64,000 bases of DNA. Source: Paenarthrobacter nicotinovorans. Lineage in GTDB: Bacteria > Actinomycetota > Actinomycetes > Actinomycetales > Micrococcaceae. Every line of letters starts with the position of its first letter. The first letter of the stretch is position 1. Shown piece after piece: positions 24,353 to 33,115 of this stretch. The notes beneath the pieces are model-generated. The model searched no databases and had not been told where the DNA came from. It saw only the letters and a list, made by a program, of their open reading frames with translations. Where the stretch lies: NCBI RefSeq assembly GCF_021919345.1, contig NZ_CP089293.1:1364001-1428000 (forward strand), read 5' to 3'. The position numbers were made by a program, and so were the translations under genes.

Positions 24353-24391
24353 AACAATGCGCGGGCACCCAGGCGGTGGCCGCGCATTGTT
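24353..24391 (-). terminator. Terminator of punA
   Basis: Arms AACAATGCGCGG (24353-24364) and CCGCGCATTGTT (24380-24391) form a perfect 12-bp stem. On the minus strand it is followed by a T-rich TTGTTTAA, directly after the punA stop at 24401. Confidence 0.75.
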
Positions 24392-24400
24392 GCCGGTGGA

Positions 24401-25219
24401 TCAGAGCTTGGCGATGATTTCCGCCAGGAGCTTGGAGATACGCTTTCCGGCCGCCTGTCCCGCTTCCAGTACCTCGGCGTGGCTGAGGGGAACCGGGCTG
24501 ATGCCTGCAGCGAGGTTGGTAACCAAGGAGATGCCGAAGACTTCCATGCCCGCGTGGCGGCCCGCGATTGCCTCCAGCGCGGTGGACATTCCTACCAGGT
24601 CCGCTCCGATCCGCTTGGCGTACTGCACCTCGGCGGGTGTCTCGTAGTGCGGACCGGTGAACTGCGCGTACACGCCCTCCTGCAGGGAGGAATCAACCTC
24701 ACGGGCCAGCGTACGGATGCGCGAGGAGTAGAGGTCCGTGAGGTCCACGAACGTGGCGCCCTCCAGCGGCGATGTTGCTGTGAGGTTGATGTGGTCGCTG
24801 ATGAGTACCGGAGTGCCCGGGGTCCAATCCTCGTTGAGTCCGCCGCAGCCGTTGGTCAGTACCAGCGTCTTGCATCCGGCGGCTGCCGCAGTGCGTACGC
24901 CGTGCACGACAGAGCGGACGCCGCGGCCTTCGTAGTAGTGCGTCCTGGCGCCAAGGACCAAGGCTCGCTTGCCCTCCTTGGTGAGGACGGAGCGGATGGT
25001 GCCGACGTGCCCCACCACGGCTGGTTTGTGGAAGCCCGGGACCTCCGAGGCGTTCAGTGTGGCCGTCGTTTCGCCGATCAGATCGGCGGCTTCGGCCCAG
25101 CCGGATCCGAGCACCAGCGCTACGTCGTGGGACTCGACGCCGGTCTCCGCGGCTATGAAGTCTGCGGCGGCCTGTGCGGCTTCGAAAGGGTCTGTGTTCA
25201 TCAGCTCAGTGTTACTCAC
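24401..25219 (-). CDS. punA: Purine-nucleoside phosphorylase
   Basis: A 272-residue trimeric-type PNP that cleaves purine nucleosides with phosphate in purine salvage. Family marks: VALVLGSGWAEAAD (phosphate-binding Ser), GARTHYYEGR (phosphate His), VLTNGCGGLN and AQFTGPHYETPAEV with GADLVGMST (nucleoside site). The start is GTG 25219; ATG 25201 is an alternative. It is divergent from lpdA with a 98-bp gap and followed by a clear terminator. Confidence 0.93.
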   Translation of the reverse strand: MSNTELMNTDPFEAAQAAADFIAAETGVESHDVALVLGSGWAEAADLIGETTATLNASEVPGFHKPAVVGHVGTIRSVLTKEGKRALVLGARTHYYEGRGVRSVVHGVRTAAAAGCKTLVLTNGCGGLNEDWTPGTPVLISDHINLTATSPLEGATFVDLTDLYSSRIRTLAREVDSSLQEGVYAQFTGPHYETPAEVQYAKRIGADLVGMSTALEAIAGRHAGMEVFGISLVTNLAAGISPVPLSHAEVLEAGQAAGKRISKLLAEIIAKL

Positions 25220-25317
25220 TGGTACAAGCTACCTTGCCGCCAGCTGAATCAGGTAGGGGCGGAGGTGAGGGTGGGCTGACTGGCAGCCACGGAGGCAATG
25301 AGCGAGAATTGAGGATT

Positions 25318-26727
25318 GTGACCACCCAAGTTGACTTCAGTGCCCCCCGTATCGCGATCCTGGGAGGTGGTCCCGGCGGATATGAAGCTGCCATGGTAGC
25401 CGCCTCGCTCGGCGCCCACGTCACCATCATTGAGCGTGCCGGTCTCGGCGGATCCGCCGTGCTGACCGACGTCGTGCCTTCCAAGACCCTGATCGCCACC
25501 GCCGACCTCATGACCCGCGTGGGTGAGGCGGACGAGCTGGGAGTCAAGTTCGACGGCGACGGCACGGCCTCCAAGCCCCGCGCCGACCTCAAGCACATCA
25601 ACGACCGCGTCCTGAACCTCGCCCACGGCCAGTCCAACGACATCCGCGCCGGCCTCGAGCGCCTGGGCGTGGAGATCGTCATTGGCTCCGGCCGGCTGCT
25701 GGACAACAACACCATTGAGGTCCTGACCCTCGAAGGGACCCGGACTATCGACGCCGACGCCATCCTCCTGGCCGTCGGCGCCCACCCGCGCGAACTTCCC
25801 ACTGCAAAGCCCGACGGCGAGCGCATCCTCAACTGGGCCCAGATCTACAACCTGGACGAACTGCCCGAGGAACTGATCGTGGTGGGTTCGGGTGTGACCG
25901 GCGCCGAATTCGCCTCCGCCTACAACGGCCTGGGCTCCAAGGTCACCCTTATCTCCAGCCGCGACCAGGTCCTCCCCGGCGAGGACACCGACGCCGCCAA
26001 ACTGCTGGAAGGCGTCTTCGAGCGCCGCGGCGTGCGCGTTTTGTCCAAGTCGCGGGCCAACGCGGTAGAGCGGACGGACGACGGCGTGAAGGTCACCTTG
26101 GGTGACGGTTCCGTCGTCACGGGCTCACACTGCCTGGTATGTGTCGGATCCATCCCGAACACGGCCGGCGTCGGACTCGAGGAAGCCGGCGTAACGCTGA
26201 CCGAATCCGGGCACATCAAGGTTGACGGCGTTTCCCGCACCACGGCCCCCAACATCTACGCTGCCGGCGACTGCACGGGTGTTTTCGCGTTGGCTTCCGT
26301 TGCTGCCATGCAGGGCCGCATCGCGATTGCACACTTCATGGGCGACGGCGTGAAGCCGCTCAAGCTCAACCAGGTGGCGTCCAACATCTTCACGTCCCCG
26401 GAGATCGCCTCCGTGGGCGTTTCGGAGGCCGACCTCGCGTCCGGTAAGTACCAGGGCGATGTCGTGATGCTGTCCCTGCTCAGCAACGCCCGTGCCAAGA
26501 TGCGCAACACCAAGGACGGCTTCGTCAAGATCATCGCCCGCAAGGGATCCGGCACCGTCATTGGTGGCGTGGTGGTGGGGCCGAACGCTTCGGAACTGAT
26601 CTTCCCGATCTCCGTGGCCGTGACCCAGAAACTGCATGTTGACGACGTCGCGAGCGCTTTCACCGTGTACCCGTCGCTGACAGGATCCATCTCGGAAGCT
26701 GCACGACGCCTTCACGTGCACATGTAA
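25318..26727 (+). CDS. lpdA: NAD(P)H-quinone dehydrogenase, LpdA family
   Basis: A 469-residue flavoprotein of the pyridine-nucleotide disulfide oxidoreductase family, started at GTG 25318. FAD motif AILGGGPGGYEAA, NAD motif VVGSGVTGAEFA, second FAD motif NIYAAGDCTG. Where lipoamide dehydrogenases carry the redox CxxxxC this protein has GGSAVLTDVVPSK, so both cysteines are missing; the C-terminal HPT/His-Glu pair is also altered. This is the pattern of mycobacterial LpdA (Rv3303c), an NAD(P)H:quinone reductase, not a component of dehydrogenase complexes. Divergent from punA. Confidence 0.85.
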   Translation: MTTQVDFSAPRIAILGGGPGGYEAAMVAASLGAHVTIIERAGLGGSAVLTDVVPSKTLIATADLMTRVGEADELGVKFDGDGTASKPRADLKHINDRVLNLAHGQSNDIRAGLERLGVEIVIGSGRLLDNNTIEVLTLEGTRTIDADAILLAVGAHPRELPTAKPDGERILNWAQIYNLDELPEELIVVGSGVTGAEFASAYNGLGSKVTLISSRDQVLPGEDTDAAKLLEGVFERRGVRVLSKSRANAVERTDDGVKVTLGDGSVVTGSHCLVCVGSIPNTAGVGLEEAGVTLTESGHIKVDGVSRTTAPNIYAAGDCTGVFALASVAAMQGRIAIAHFMGDGVKPLKLNQVASNIFTSPEIASVGVSEADLASGKYQGDVVMLSLLSNARAKMRNTKDGFVKIIARKGSGTVIGGVVVGPNASELIFPISVAVTQKLHVDDVASAFTVYPSLTGSISEAARRLHVHM

Positions 26728-26746
26728 TTCCAGCGCAGACACGCCC

Positions 26747-26810
26747 GTTTCGGGGCTTCGCTGCGGGCCATGCCGTACGCGCGGCATGATCCGCAGCGAG
26801 CCATCGAAAC
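26747..26810. repeat. 64-nt palindromic repeat, copy A
   Basis: Two 29-nt arms around a 6-nt loop, starting GTTTCG and ending CGAAAC, with internal TCGCTGCGG and ATGCCG. Copy B at 27594-27657 has the same length and the same arm and loop sizes. It lies between the convergent lpdA and MBL genes and could act as a bidirectional terminator; a TTTT follows on the plus strand. Confidence 0.8.
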
Positions 26811-26823
26811 GGGTTTTGCGTTC

Positions 26824-27573
26824 CTAGGAGTGCAGTTGGTTCACCGCTTCGGCCACGGGCAGGTGCAGCGCGGGTCCGTGCCCCGGGAGGATCACGCGTG
26901 CTTGGACTTCCTCCAGCCGGCGGGTTGCTTCGAGGGCGGCCGCAGGATGATGGTGGAACATCCTGTGCAGCATCTGCGGGCCTTGCCTGCTGCTGATCGG
27001 ATGCCCGCTGACAAATGTGTCTCCTACGGCAATCGCTCCGGTATCCGGCAGCAGGATCGCTACGTTGCCCGGAGTGTGGCCCGGCACTGCAATCGGCGTG
27101 GGTTTGCCCGGAAGGCCGGCGAGCCTGTCCTGGGTCCAGGCTTCTGCGTGCGTGGCCGGCTCTGCCTGGAGGGCCTTTGCCTTGATGACGTGGAGCATCC
27201 AGCGGAACACCTTCGGACGCCACACCCGGGCCAGGACCTGGCCGAGGGTGACCTGGTGCTTCTCCTTGCCTTGGACGTGGGCAAGTTCTTCGGGGGAGCA
27301 CAGGATGGCTGTGCCGAAAGTCCTTGAGAAGTAGGCGGCCGATCCCGTGTGGTCCACGTGTCCATGGGTGATGAGCATGGCTTTGGCATCAGCAGGGTCC
27401 AGGCCGAGTTCGCGGACAGACTGCAGCACCAGGTCGCGGTCGGCGGGGTAACCGCTGTCGATCAGGATGAAGCCGGAGTCGTCCGTTGGGGCCGGTGCAC
27501 TACGGACGATGAGCCAGTTGGATGCGGGTCCTTCGACGAAGTGGACGCCGGGCGCGGGTTCGGAGATGTTCAC
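26824..27573 (-). CDS. MBL-fold metallo-hydrolase
   Basis: A 249-residue metallo-beta-lactamase-fold protein. The metal-binding THGHVDHTG (about 69-77) provides His, His, Asp and His. Further ligands are in AVPGHTPGN (His about 162), GDTFVSG (Asp about 183) and ILPGHGP (His). A basic, helical insertion (about 115-140) is present. It could be a thioesterase or glyoxalase-II-like hydrolase; the substrate is not shown. It is a single gene flanked on both sides by copies of the 64-nt palindrome. Confidence 0.88.
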   Translation of the reverse strand: MNISEPAPGVHFVEGPASNWLIVRSAPAPTDDSGFILIDSGYPADRDLVLQSVRELGLDPADAKAMLITHGHVDHTGSAAYFSRTFGTAILCSPEELAHVQGKEKHQVTLGQVLARVWRPKVFRWMLHVIKAKALQAEPATHAEAWTQDRLAGLPGKPTPIAVPGHTPGNVAILLPDTGAIAVGDTFVSGHPISSRQGPQMLHRMFHHHPAAALEATRRLEEVQARVILPGHGPALHLPVAEAVNQLHS

Positions 27574-27593
27574 TCCGGAAGTTTAGACCGTCT

Positions 27594-27657
27594 GTTTCGA
27601 TGCCTCGCTGCGCACAATGCCGAAGGCGCGGCACTGTGAGCAGCGAGGCCACGAAAT
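27594..27657. repeat. 64-nt palindromic repeat, copy B
   Basis: Same design as copy A: 29-nt arms, 6-nt loop, GTTTCG at the left end and CGAAA near the right, with TCGCTGCG and ATGCCG inside. The loops differ (TACGCG in A, AAGGCG in B) but end in the same GCG. It lies between the nitrate reductase operon 3' end and the MBL gene start. Confidence 0.8.
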
Positions 27658-27664
27658 GGCGGAT

Positions 27665-29227
27665 TCAGGCGGTTGCGGCCTGGAAGTGCTTTTCGATGAT
27701 CCCTTTGATGTCCTCATGGCATCCTCCGCAGCCGGTCCCTGCGCGGGTGGCCTTGGAAACCTCTCCTACGGTGGCGCAGCCAGCCAGCACGGAATCCTCA
27801 ATGCTGGCCGCATTCACGCCAGCACAACGGCACACGGTCCGCTGGGGATCGTTGCTGGAGGCGCCGGCGTCGAGGTGGTCGGGCCCGTCCAGCCGGAGCA
27901 GCAGGGAGCGGTCCGCGGGCAGCTCCGAGGAACGTTCGAAGAGCATCACCAGTTCAGCGGCGGTGCGGGGCATTCCCACAGCCACCAGGCCCTCCAGCAC
28001 TCCGCCGCGCGTGGTCATCTTGACGTAGCGGCCGTGCTCGGGGTCGGCCCATTGGGAGATCTGGCGTCGTGCACGTCCAGCCGCAGCACCGGCTTCCAGG
28101 ACTTCTTCGTCCCAGGGATCGGCTTGGTTGTCGCCTGCCATGGCCAGGTTGATGCCGCGGGCCTTCAGGACCACAACGCCGGGCTTTTCCGAGGACAGGG
28201 GTTCCAGGGAGTCCGCGGCCAACTGGCCATCGCGGGCCAGGACCAACAGGTACTCCGCCAGCCATTCCGCCTGTCGCCAGCCCGGCCCCACCAGTCCTGA
28301 AGGGCCGCCCGCGGTCCGGCACTCCTTGCAGGAAGGATCGGCGCAATGGACTTCGGCGCAGTCACCGATCGCGAACATGTGAGGCTCGTGATGGGTCCGG
28401 AGGTGGTGGTCCACCAGGATGCCGGACGCCACGGGAAGCCCGCAGCCCTCGGCGAGTTCAAGGCGAGGGCGGACACCACAGGACAACACCAGCAGATCGC
28501 CGTCAATCGCGGATCCGTCATCGAGCAGCAGGGCCGAGAATGAGCCACCAGGACCTGCAGTCTCTACCCCGGTGGAGCGGGCATTGCCGGCCATCCGGAC
28601 GCCACTTGCACGCAGGCTGTTGCTAAGGACGGAGCCGCTGCCTCGGTCGATGCTGCGGGCCAAGGGGAAGGGGCCGTTGTGGACCACGGTGGCCTTGGCG
28701 CCCTCCTCCGAGGCTGCCAGTGCTGTTTCCAGGCCGAGGACGCCTCCGCCCAGGACGACAACCCGCTTCTGCTGCCTAACCGCCGCGCGAAGCACAGCGG
28801 CGTCCTGAAGATCGCGAAGCGTGATGACGCCGGGAGGAAGGACGGGACCGGAAGGATCCGGGTTGAGCCCCGTGAGGTTGGGAATGACGGGTCGTGACCC
28901 GGTAGCGAACACCAGGCGGTCATAGTGCTCCGTGGTGCCGTCGGCGAGGACCACGTGCTGCCGGGCACGGTCGATCCTCTTGACCTTGACGCCCAGGCGG
29001 AGCTGCACGCCGTCGGCCTCCAGCCCGGGAACATCAGCCATGGCCAGTGCTTCGGCGCTTGTCCGCCCGACACCTAGTTCTGCCACCATCACGCGGTTGT
29101 ACGCAGCGTCGCTTTCCTGACCGACCACCAGCAACTGCACGAGACCGGTCCGGACAGCGGGGAGAAGCTCCTCAACGAGCCGGGCAGCCACTGGCCCGAA
29201 TCCTACGACGACAATGCGCTCGCTCAT
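27665..29227 (-). CDS. Nitrate reductase electron-transfer flavoprotein with [2Fe-2S] domain
   Basis: A 520-residue NirB/NasC-like protein that would pass electrons from NAD(P)H to the adjacent assimilatory nitrate reductase. FAD/NAD domain: IVVVGFGPVAARLVEEL, FATGSRPVIP, VVVLGGGVLGLETAL, FAIGDCAEV. A BFD-like [2Fe-2S] domain closes the protein (CRCAG near 465, then CGGCHEDI). An extra cysteine cluster, CADPSCKEC, follows the second FAD motif. It lacks the siroheme half of NirB. Its ATG overlaps the stop of the nitrate reductase gene (ATGA). Copy B of the palindromic repeat follows its stop. Confidence 0.85.
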   Translation of the reverse strand: MSERIVVVGFGPVAARLVEELLPAVRTGLVQLLVVGQESDAAYNRVMVAELGVGRTSAEALAMADVPGLEADGVQLRLGVKVKRIDRARQHVVLADGTTEHYDRLVFATGSRPVIPNLTGLNPDPSGPVLPPGVITLRDLQDAAVLRAAVRQQKRVVVLGGGVLGLETALAASEEGAKATVVHNGPFPLARSIDRGSGSVLSNSLRASGVRMAGNARSTGVETAGPGGSFSALLLDDGSAIDGDLLVLSCGVRPRLELAEGCGLPVASGILVDHHLRTHHEPHMFAIGDCAEVHCADPSCKECRTAGGPSGLVGPGWRQAEWLAEYLLVLARDGQLAADSLEPLSSEKPGVVVLKARGINLAMAGDNQADPWDEEVLEAGAAAGRARRQISQWADPEHGRYVKMTTRGGVLEGLVAVGMPRTAAELVMLFERSSELPADRSLLLRLDGPDHLDAGASSNDPQRTVCRCAGVNAASIEDSVLAGCATVGEVSKATRAGTGCGGCHEDIKGIIEKHFQAATA

Positions 29228-31428
29228 GAAGCCTCCTTGATGTGCAGTGGAATTCCCGCTCCGGCAGGAACGCCATCCAGGGTTCGTGAAGAGACCGCGC
29301 GCCGGACCCACACCCTGCTGGTCTTGAACTCCGGCATGCCGGAGATGGGATCTGTGGCCGACTCCGTCAGGCGGTTGGCATTTTCCTGGCCGGGGAAGTG
29401 GAAGGGCAGGAAGACGGTGTCGGGGCGGACCGAGGTGCTCAGCTCGGCCCGGCACAGGACTTCTCCCCGCTCATTGGTCACTGTGGCGTAATCGCCGTCG
29501 GAAATCCCTCGTGCTGCCGCGGTTCCGGGATGGATGAGGAGCCGTGCCTGGGGTTGCGCCGCCAGCAGCTCGGCAACCCGGCGGGTCTGGGCGCCGGACT
29601 GGTAGTGCTCCAGGAGACGACCCGTAGCGAGCGCCAGGGAGTCGTCCGCAAATGAACGCGCAGCCCGTTTCGACGGCGTCACGGGAACCATCACGGCCCG
29701 GCCATCAGCGTGGGCAAAGCCGTCACCGAAGAGCCGCGGAGTGCCGGTGCTGCCGGCTGGATACGGCCAATAGGCTGCCTCGCCACGGTCCAGCATGGCG
29801 TAGTCGATGCCCGAGTAGTCCGCCAGGCCGCCGGCCGAGGCCAGGCGCAGCTCTTCGAAAACGGTCTCAGGGTCATCACTGAACGTAGAAGGGGCTTCGA
29901 GCATCTCGGCGAGCCGGGCCATAAGCCACAACTCGCTGCGCACGCCCGGGGGAGGAGTGAGTGCCTTGCGACGGCGGATCACCCGGCCCTCCAGGTTGGT
30001 CAGGGTTCCTTCTTCCTCGGCCCACTGCGTGACAGGCAGGACCAGGTCCGCTTCGGCGGCCGTCTCGGACATGAAGAAGTCGCACACCACCAGGAAATCC
30101 AGGCTGCGCAAGCCCTGTGTCACGGCGTTGGTGTCCGGTGCGGAAACCACCACGTTGGCGCCGTGCACGAAAAGGCAGCGGACGCCGTCGGGCTGTCCCA
30201 GCGACTTGAGCAGTTCGACGGCGGGCAGGCCGGGTCCGGGGATCAGCGACTCGTCAACGCCCCAGACGCTGGCCACATGGGCACGCGCGGCGGGGTCGGT
30301 GATCTTACGGTAGCCGGGCAGCTGGTCGGCTTTCTGTCCGTGTTCCCGGCCGCCTTGTCCGTTGCCCTGGCCGGTGAGGGTGCCGTAGCCGCTGAGTGCC
30401 GAGCCGGGCAGTCCGAGGAGGAGGCTTAGATTTATGGCTGCGGTGGCGGTATCGGTGCCGTCCACGTGCTGCTCCACGCCACGGCCGCTGAGGATGTAGC
30501 TGCCGCCCGCGCGGGCACCCTGGGCCAGGCGCCGGGCCGTTTCGCGGATGAGGTTGGCAGGGACGCCGGTGATGGACTGGACCCGCTCCGGCCAGAACGC
30601 GTTGAGGCTGCGCACCAGGGCTGAGTATCCGCTGGTGCGTTCGGCGATGTATTCAGCGTCCACGAGCCCTTCGTGGACCACCACGTGCGAGATGCCCAAC
30701 AGCAGTGCCAAGTCGGTGCCGGGCGTCGGCTGCAGGTGGAGGCCGCCGCCGTCGGACGTAAACGCGGCGGTAGCCGAGCGGCGGGGGTCCACCACGATCA
30801 ACCCGCCGACGTCGCGGGCGCCCTGGAGGTGCTGGACGAATGGGGGCATGGTCTCGGCGACGTTGGATCCGAGCATAAGGATGACCGACGCCGAATCGAG
30901 GTCGGTCACGGGGAAGGGGAGCCCGCGGTCCACTCCGAACGCCCGGTTGCCGGCGGCCGCGGCCGAGGACATGCAGAACCGGCCGTTGTAGTCGATGCGG
31001 GACGTGCGCAGTGCCAGGCGGGCGAATTTACCCAGCAGGTACGCCTTCTCGTTGGTGAGGCCGCCGCCGCCGAAGACCCCAACAGCGTCGTTCCCGTATT
31101 GCTGCTGGGTGTCTTTGACGGCTGCGGCGATCAGCATGAGGGCCTGGTCCCAGGAGATGGGCTGGTGGACGCCGTCGGATCCTTTGAGCATCGGCTCCGT
31201 GACCCGGCCGCTATGGCGCAACAACGACGCCGATGTCCAGCCTTTGCGGCACAGCCCGCCCCGGTTTGTGGGGAAGTCGCGCCCTGAAACCTCGAGCGGG
31301 ACGGCGGGGGTGGCCGGTTCTGCGGCGGGCGCTGCCGCTGTGCCTTGGACTGCGGGTGCAGCCGGGGTCAGCGTCATGGCGCACTGGAGCGCGCAGTAGG
31401 GGCAGTGGGTATCGGCGCCGTTGGGCAT
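29224..31428 (-). CDS. Assimilatory nitrate reductase, molybdopterin catalytic subunit
   Basis: A 734-residue molybdopterin oxidoreductase of the NasA/NarB type reducing nitrate to nitrite. The N-terminal [4Fe-4S] site is Cys9, Cys12, Cys16 and Cys60. The gap before Cys60 is widened by an Ala/Pro-rich insertion (about 21-44). Molybdopterin motifs: RFCMSSAAAAGNRAFG, GSNVAETMPPF, GQGNGQGGREHGQKADQLPG and the C-terminal FHFPGQENANRLT. There is no Tat signal, so it is cytoplasmic. It starts directly after the narK stop (TAGATG) and overlaps the electron-transfer subunit, forming a narK-reductase-flavoprotein operon. Confidence 0.93.
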   Translation of the reverse strand: MPNGADTHCPYCALQCAMTLTPAAPAVQGTAAAPAAEPATPAVPLEVSGRDFPTNRGGLCRKGWTSASLLRHSGRVTEPMLKGSDGVHQPISWDQALMLIAAAVKDTQQQYGNDAVGVFGGGGLTNEKAYLLGKFARLALRTSRIDYNGRFCMSSAAAAGNRAFGVDRGLPFPVTDLDSASVILMLGSNVAETMPPFVQHLQGARDVGGLIVVDPRRSATAAFTSDGGGLHLQPTPGTDLALLLGISHVVVHEGLVDAEYIAERTSGYSALVRSLNAFWPERVQSITGVPANLIRETARRLAQGARAGGSYILSGRGVEQHVDGTDTATAAINLSLLLGLPGSALSGYGTLTGQGNGQGGREHGQKADQLPGYRKITDPAARAHVASVWGVDESLIPGPGLPAVELLKSLGQPDGVRCLFVHGANVVVSAPDTNAVTQGLRSLDFLVVCDFFMSETAAEADLVLPVTQWAEEEGTLTNLEGRVIRRRKALTPPPGVRSELWLMARLAEMLEAPSTFSDDPETVFEELRLASAGGLADYSGIDYAMLDRGEAAYWPYPAGSTGTPRLFGDGFAHADGRAVMVPVTPSKRAARSFADDSLALATGRLLEHYQSGAQTRRVAELLAAQPQARLLIHPGTAAARGISDGDYATVTNERGEVLCRAELSTSVRPDTVFLPFHFPGQENANRLTESATDPISGMPEFKTSRVWVRRAVSSRTLDGVPAGAGIPLHIKEAS

Positions 31429-32841
31429 CTAGATGTGTCCGATCGTGTTGCGCTTCCGGGCGGGGCGGATGTAGCAGACCCAGCAGACGGTGAGCATCAG
31501 GACGTAGGCTCCGACAAAGCCGTAGAAGGCCGGGGTGTAGGAGCCGCTGGCTGTGTTGGATGCGTTGAGCACCTGCGGGATGACGAAGCCGCCATAGGCG
31601 CCGATCGCCGAGATCAGGCCGAGTGACGATGCTGCGAGGCGTGCTGTGGCGGCGCTGCTGGCGCCGGAGCGGGCAGCACGGCTGGACGTTGCGAAGATGA
31701 CCGGGATCATGCGGTACGTCGCGCCGTTTCCGAAGCCGCTGGCCAGGAAGAGCAGCAGGAACAGGCTGAGGAAGAGCCAGAAGTTCTTCAGCGGCAGCGT
31801 CCAGATCATGGTCAACGTGATGACGGCCATGGAAGCGAACGAGGCGATGGTCATGCGTGCCCCGCCCATGCGGTCGGCCATGCGTCCGCCGTAGGGTCGG
31901 GCCAGGGAACCGACCAGCGGGCCGAGGAAAGCCAGGGACAAGGCCACAGCGCCAACGTGGAACGAGGAGAAGTCCGGGAAGTAGTCCTTGATCAGTTTGG
32001 GGAAGACGCCCGCGAAGCCGATGAACGAGCCAAAAGTTCCGATGTACAGGAACGCCATGATCCATAGGTGAGGTTCCTTGAGGGCGGCCAGTGAGCCGGC
32101 CACATCACCTTTGGCGCTGGTGAGGTTGTTCATGTATTTGTACGCGCCGAAGGCGGCGATGATGATCAGCGGTATCCAGATGATGCCCGCCATGGGCAGG
32201 TTGACGGTTCCGGCGGCCAGCAGGGTGATGGCGATGGGGACAACAAGCTGGGCGACGGCGGCACCGAGGTTGCCGCCGGCGGCGTTCAGGCCCAGCGCCC
32301 AACCCTTTTCGCGCGCCGGGTAGAAGAAGGTGATGTTCGCCATCGAGCTGGCGAAGTTGCCGCCGCCGAAGCCTGCGAGGGCGGCGATGAGGAGCATGAC
32401 ACCGAACGGAGTCTGCGGATTCGACACGCAGATCGCCAGCCCGGTGGTGGGGATCAGGAGCAGGAGGGCCGAGACGATGGTCCAGTTCCGGCCACCGAAC
32501 TTCGGAACCATGAAGGTGTAGGGAATGCGGAGTGTGGCGCCCACGAGGCTGGGGATGGAGATGAGCCAGAAGATCTGGTTGGAATCGAAGGTGAAGCCTG
32601 CCGCGGGGAGCTGGACCACCACGATGGACCACAGCTGCCAGACGACGAAGCCGAGGAATTCGGCAAAGATGGACCAGTACAGATTCCGCTTGGCGATGGA
32701 CCGGCCTTCGGCTTCCCACTGGCCCTTGTCCTCGGCATCCCAGTTGGCAATCCAGCGGCCGGGGCGGTGCTCAAGGGCGGGGGTGGCAGCAGTGGTGGAC
32801 TGGATGGGGGCCAGTGCATCTGCGGTGCTATCAACAGTCAC
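31429..32841 (-). CDS. narK: Nitrate/nitrite MFS transporter NarK
   Basis: A 470-residue twelve-helix nitrate/nitrite porter. Nitrate-signature-type motifs are present: ALAGFGGGNFASSMANITFFYP (TM5 region) and FGNGATYRMIPVIF (TM11 region), with LGPLVGSLARPYGGRMADRMGG between. The start is GTG 32841, preceded by AAGGAGG at about 7 nt; the frame runs further upstream without membrane-protein features. The stop codon abuts the nitrate reductase start. Regulation by nitrogen supply is likely; a weak GlnR-like set of pentamers lies 50-90 bp upstream. Confidence 0.93.
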   Translation of the reverse strand: MTVDSTADALAPIQSTTAATPALEHRPGRWIANWDAEDKGQWEAEGRSIAKRNLYWSIFAEFLGFVVWQLWSIVVVQLPAAGFTFDSNQIFWLISIPSLVGATLRIPYTFMVPKFGGRNWTIVSALLLLIPTTGLAICVSNPQTPFGVMLLIAALAGFGGGNFASSMANITFFYPAREKGWALGLNAAGGNLGAAVAQLVVPIAITLLAAGTVNLPMAGIIWIPLIIIAAFGAYKYMNNLTSAKGDVAGSLAALKEPHLWIMAFLYIGTFGSFIGFAGVFPKLIKDYFPDFSSFHVGAVALSLAFLGPLVGSLARPYGGRMADRMGGARMTIASFASMAVITLTMIWTLPLKNFWLFLSLFLLLFLASGFGNGATYRMIPVIFATSSRAARSGASSAATARLAASSLGLISAIGAYGGFVIPQVLNASNTASGSYTPAFYGFVGAYVLMLTVCWVCYIRPARKRNTIGHI

Positions 32842-33115
32842 GGAGTGCCTCCTTGGTGGGGGACGTTGTTCTTCCAAGGTAGGTTTGGCGCATTTCACGG
32901 ACGGTCGCTGTTTGTAAACGCCCTGTGACATTTCCCTATCGGCGGGGTCACCAGCGCGTGAGACGGCGGTGAGGTAATGTGGCGCAGACCACATGGTGGG
33001 ATTTTCTCGTTCGTCCGCATACTGGACTTGGTTGTCCAGTCAATGGACAGCGGGAACTATTATTGAACTCTCAAATAATCCTTCGCCGGGCAAGCTCCGA
33101 GGGGCATCGGCCGGT

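Larger units (their letters stand above)
23934..24400. other. Intergenic region: sacB leader/promoter and punA 3' end
   Basis: This 467-bp stretch holds no convincing gene. It contains the sacB leader with competing hairpins (24011-24051), a LacI-type operator (24200-24215), an A/T-rich block around 24250-24310 that is unusual for this genome and may carry promoter elements, and the punA terminator (24353-24391). Confidence 0.7.

Noticed and set aside
20616..27573. Genomic island or mobile element
   Set aside because: No integrase, transposase, tRNA or direct-repeat ends seen; only palindromic repeats support the idea, so it is kept as a synteny question.
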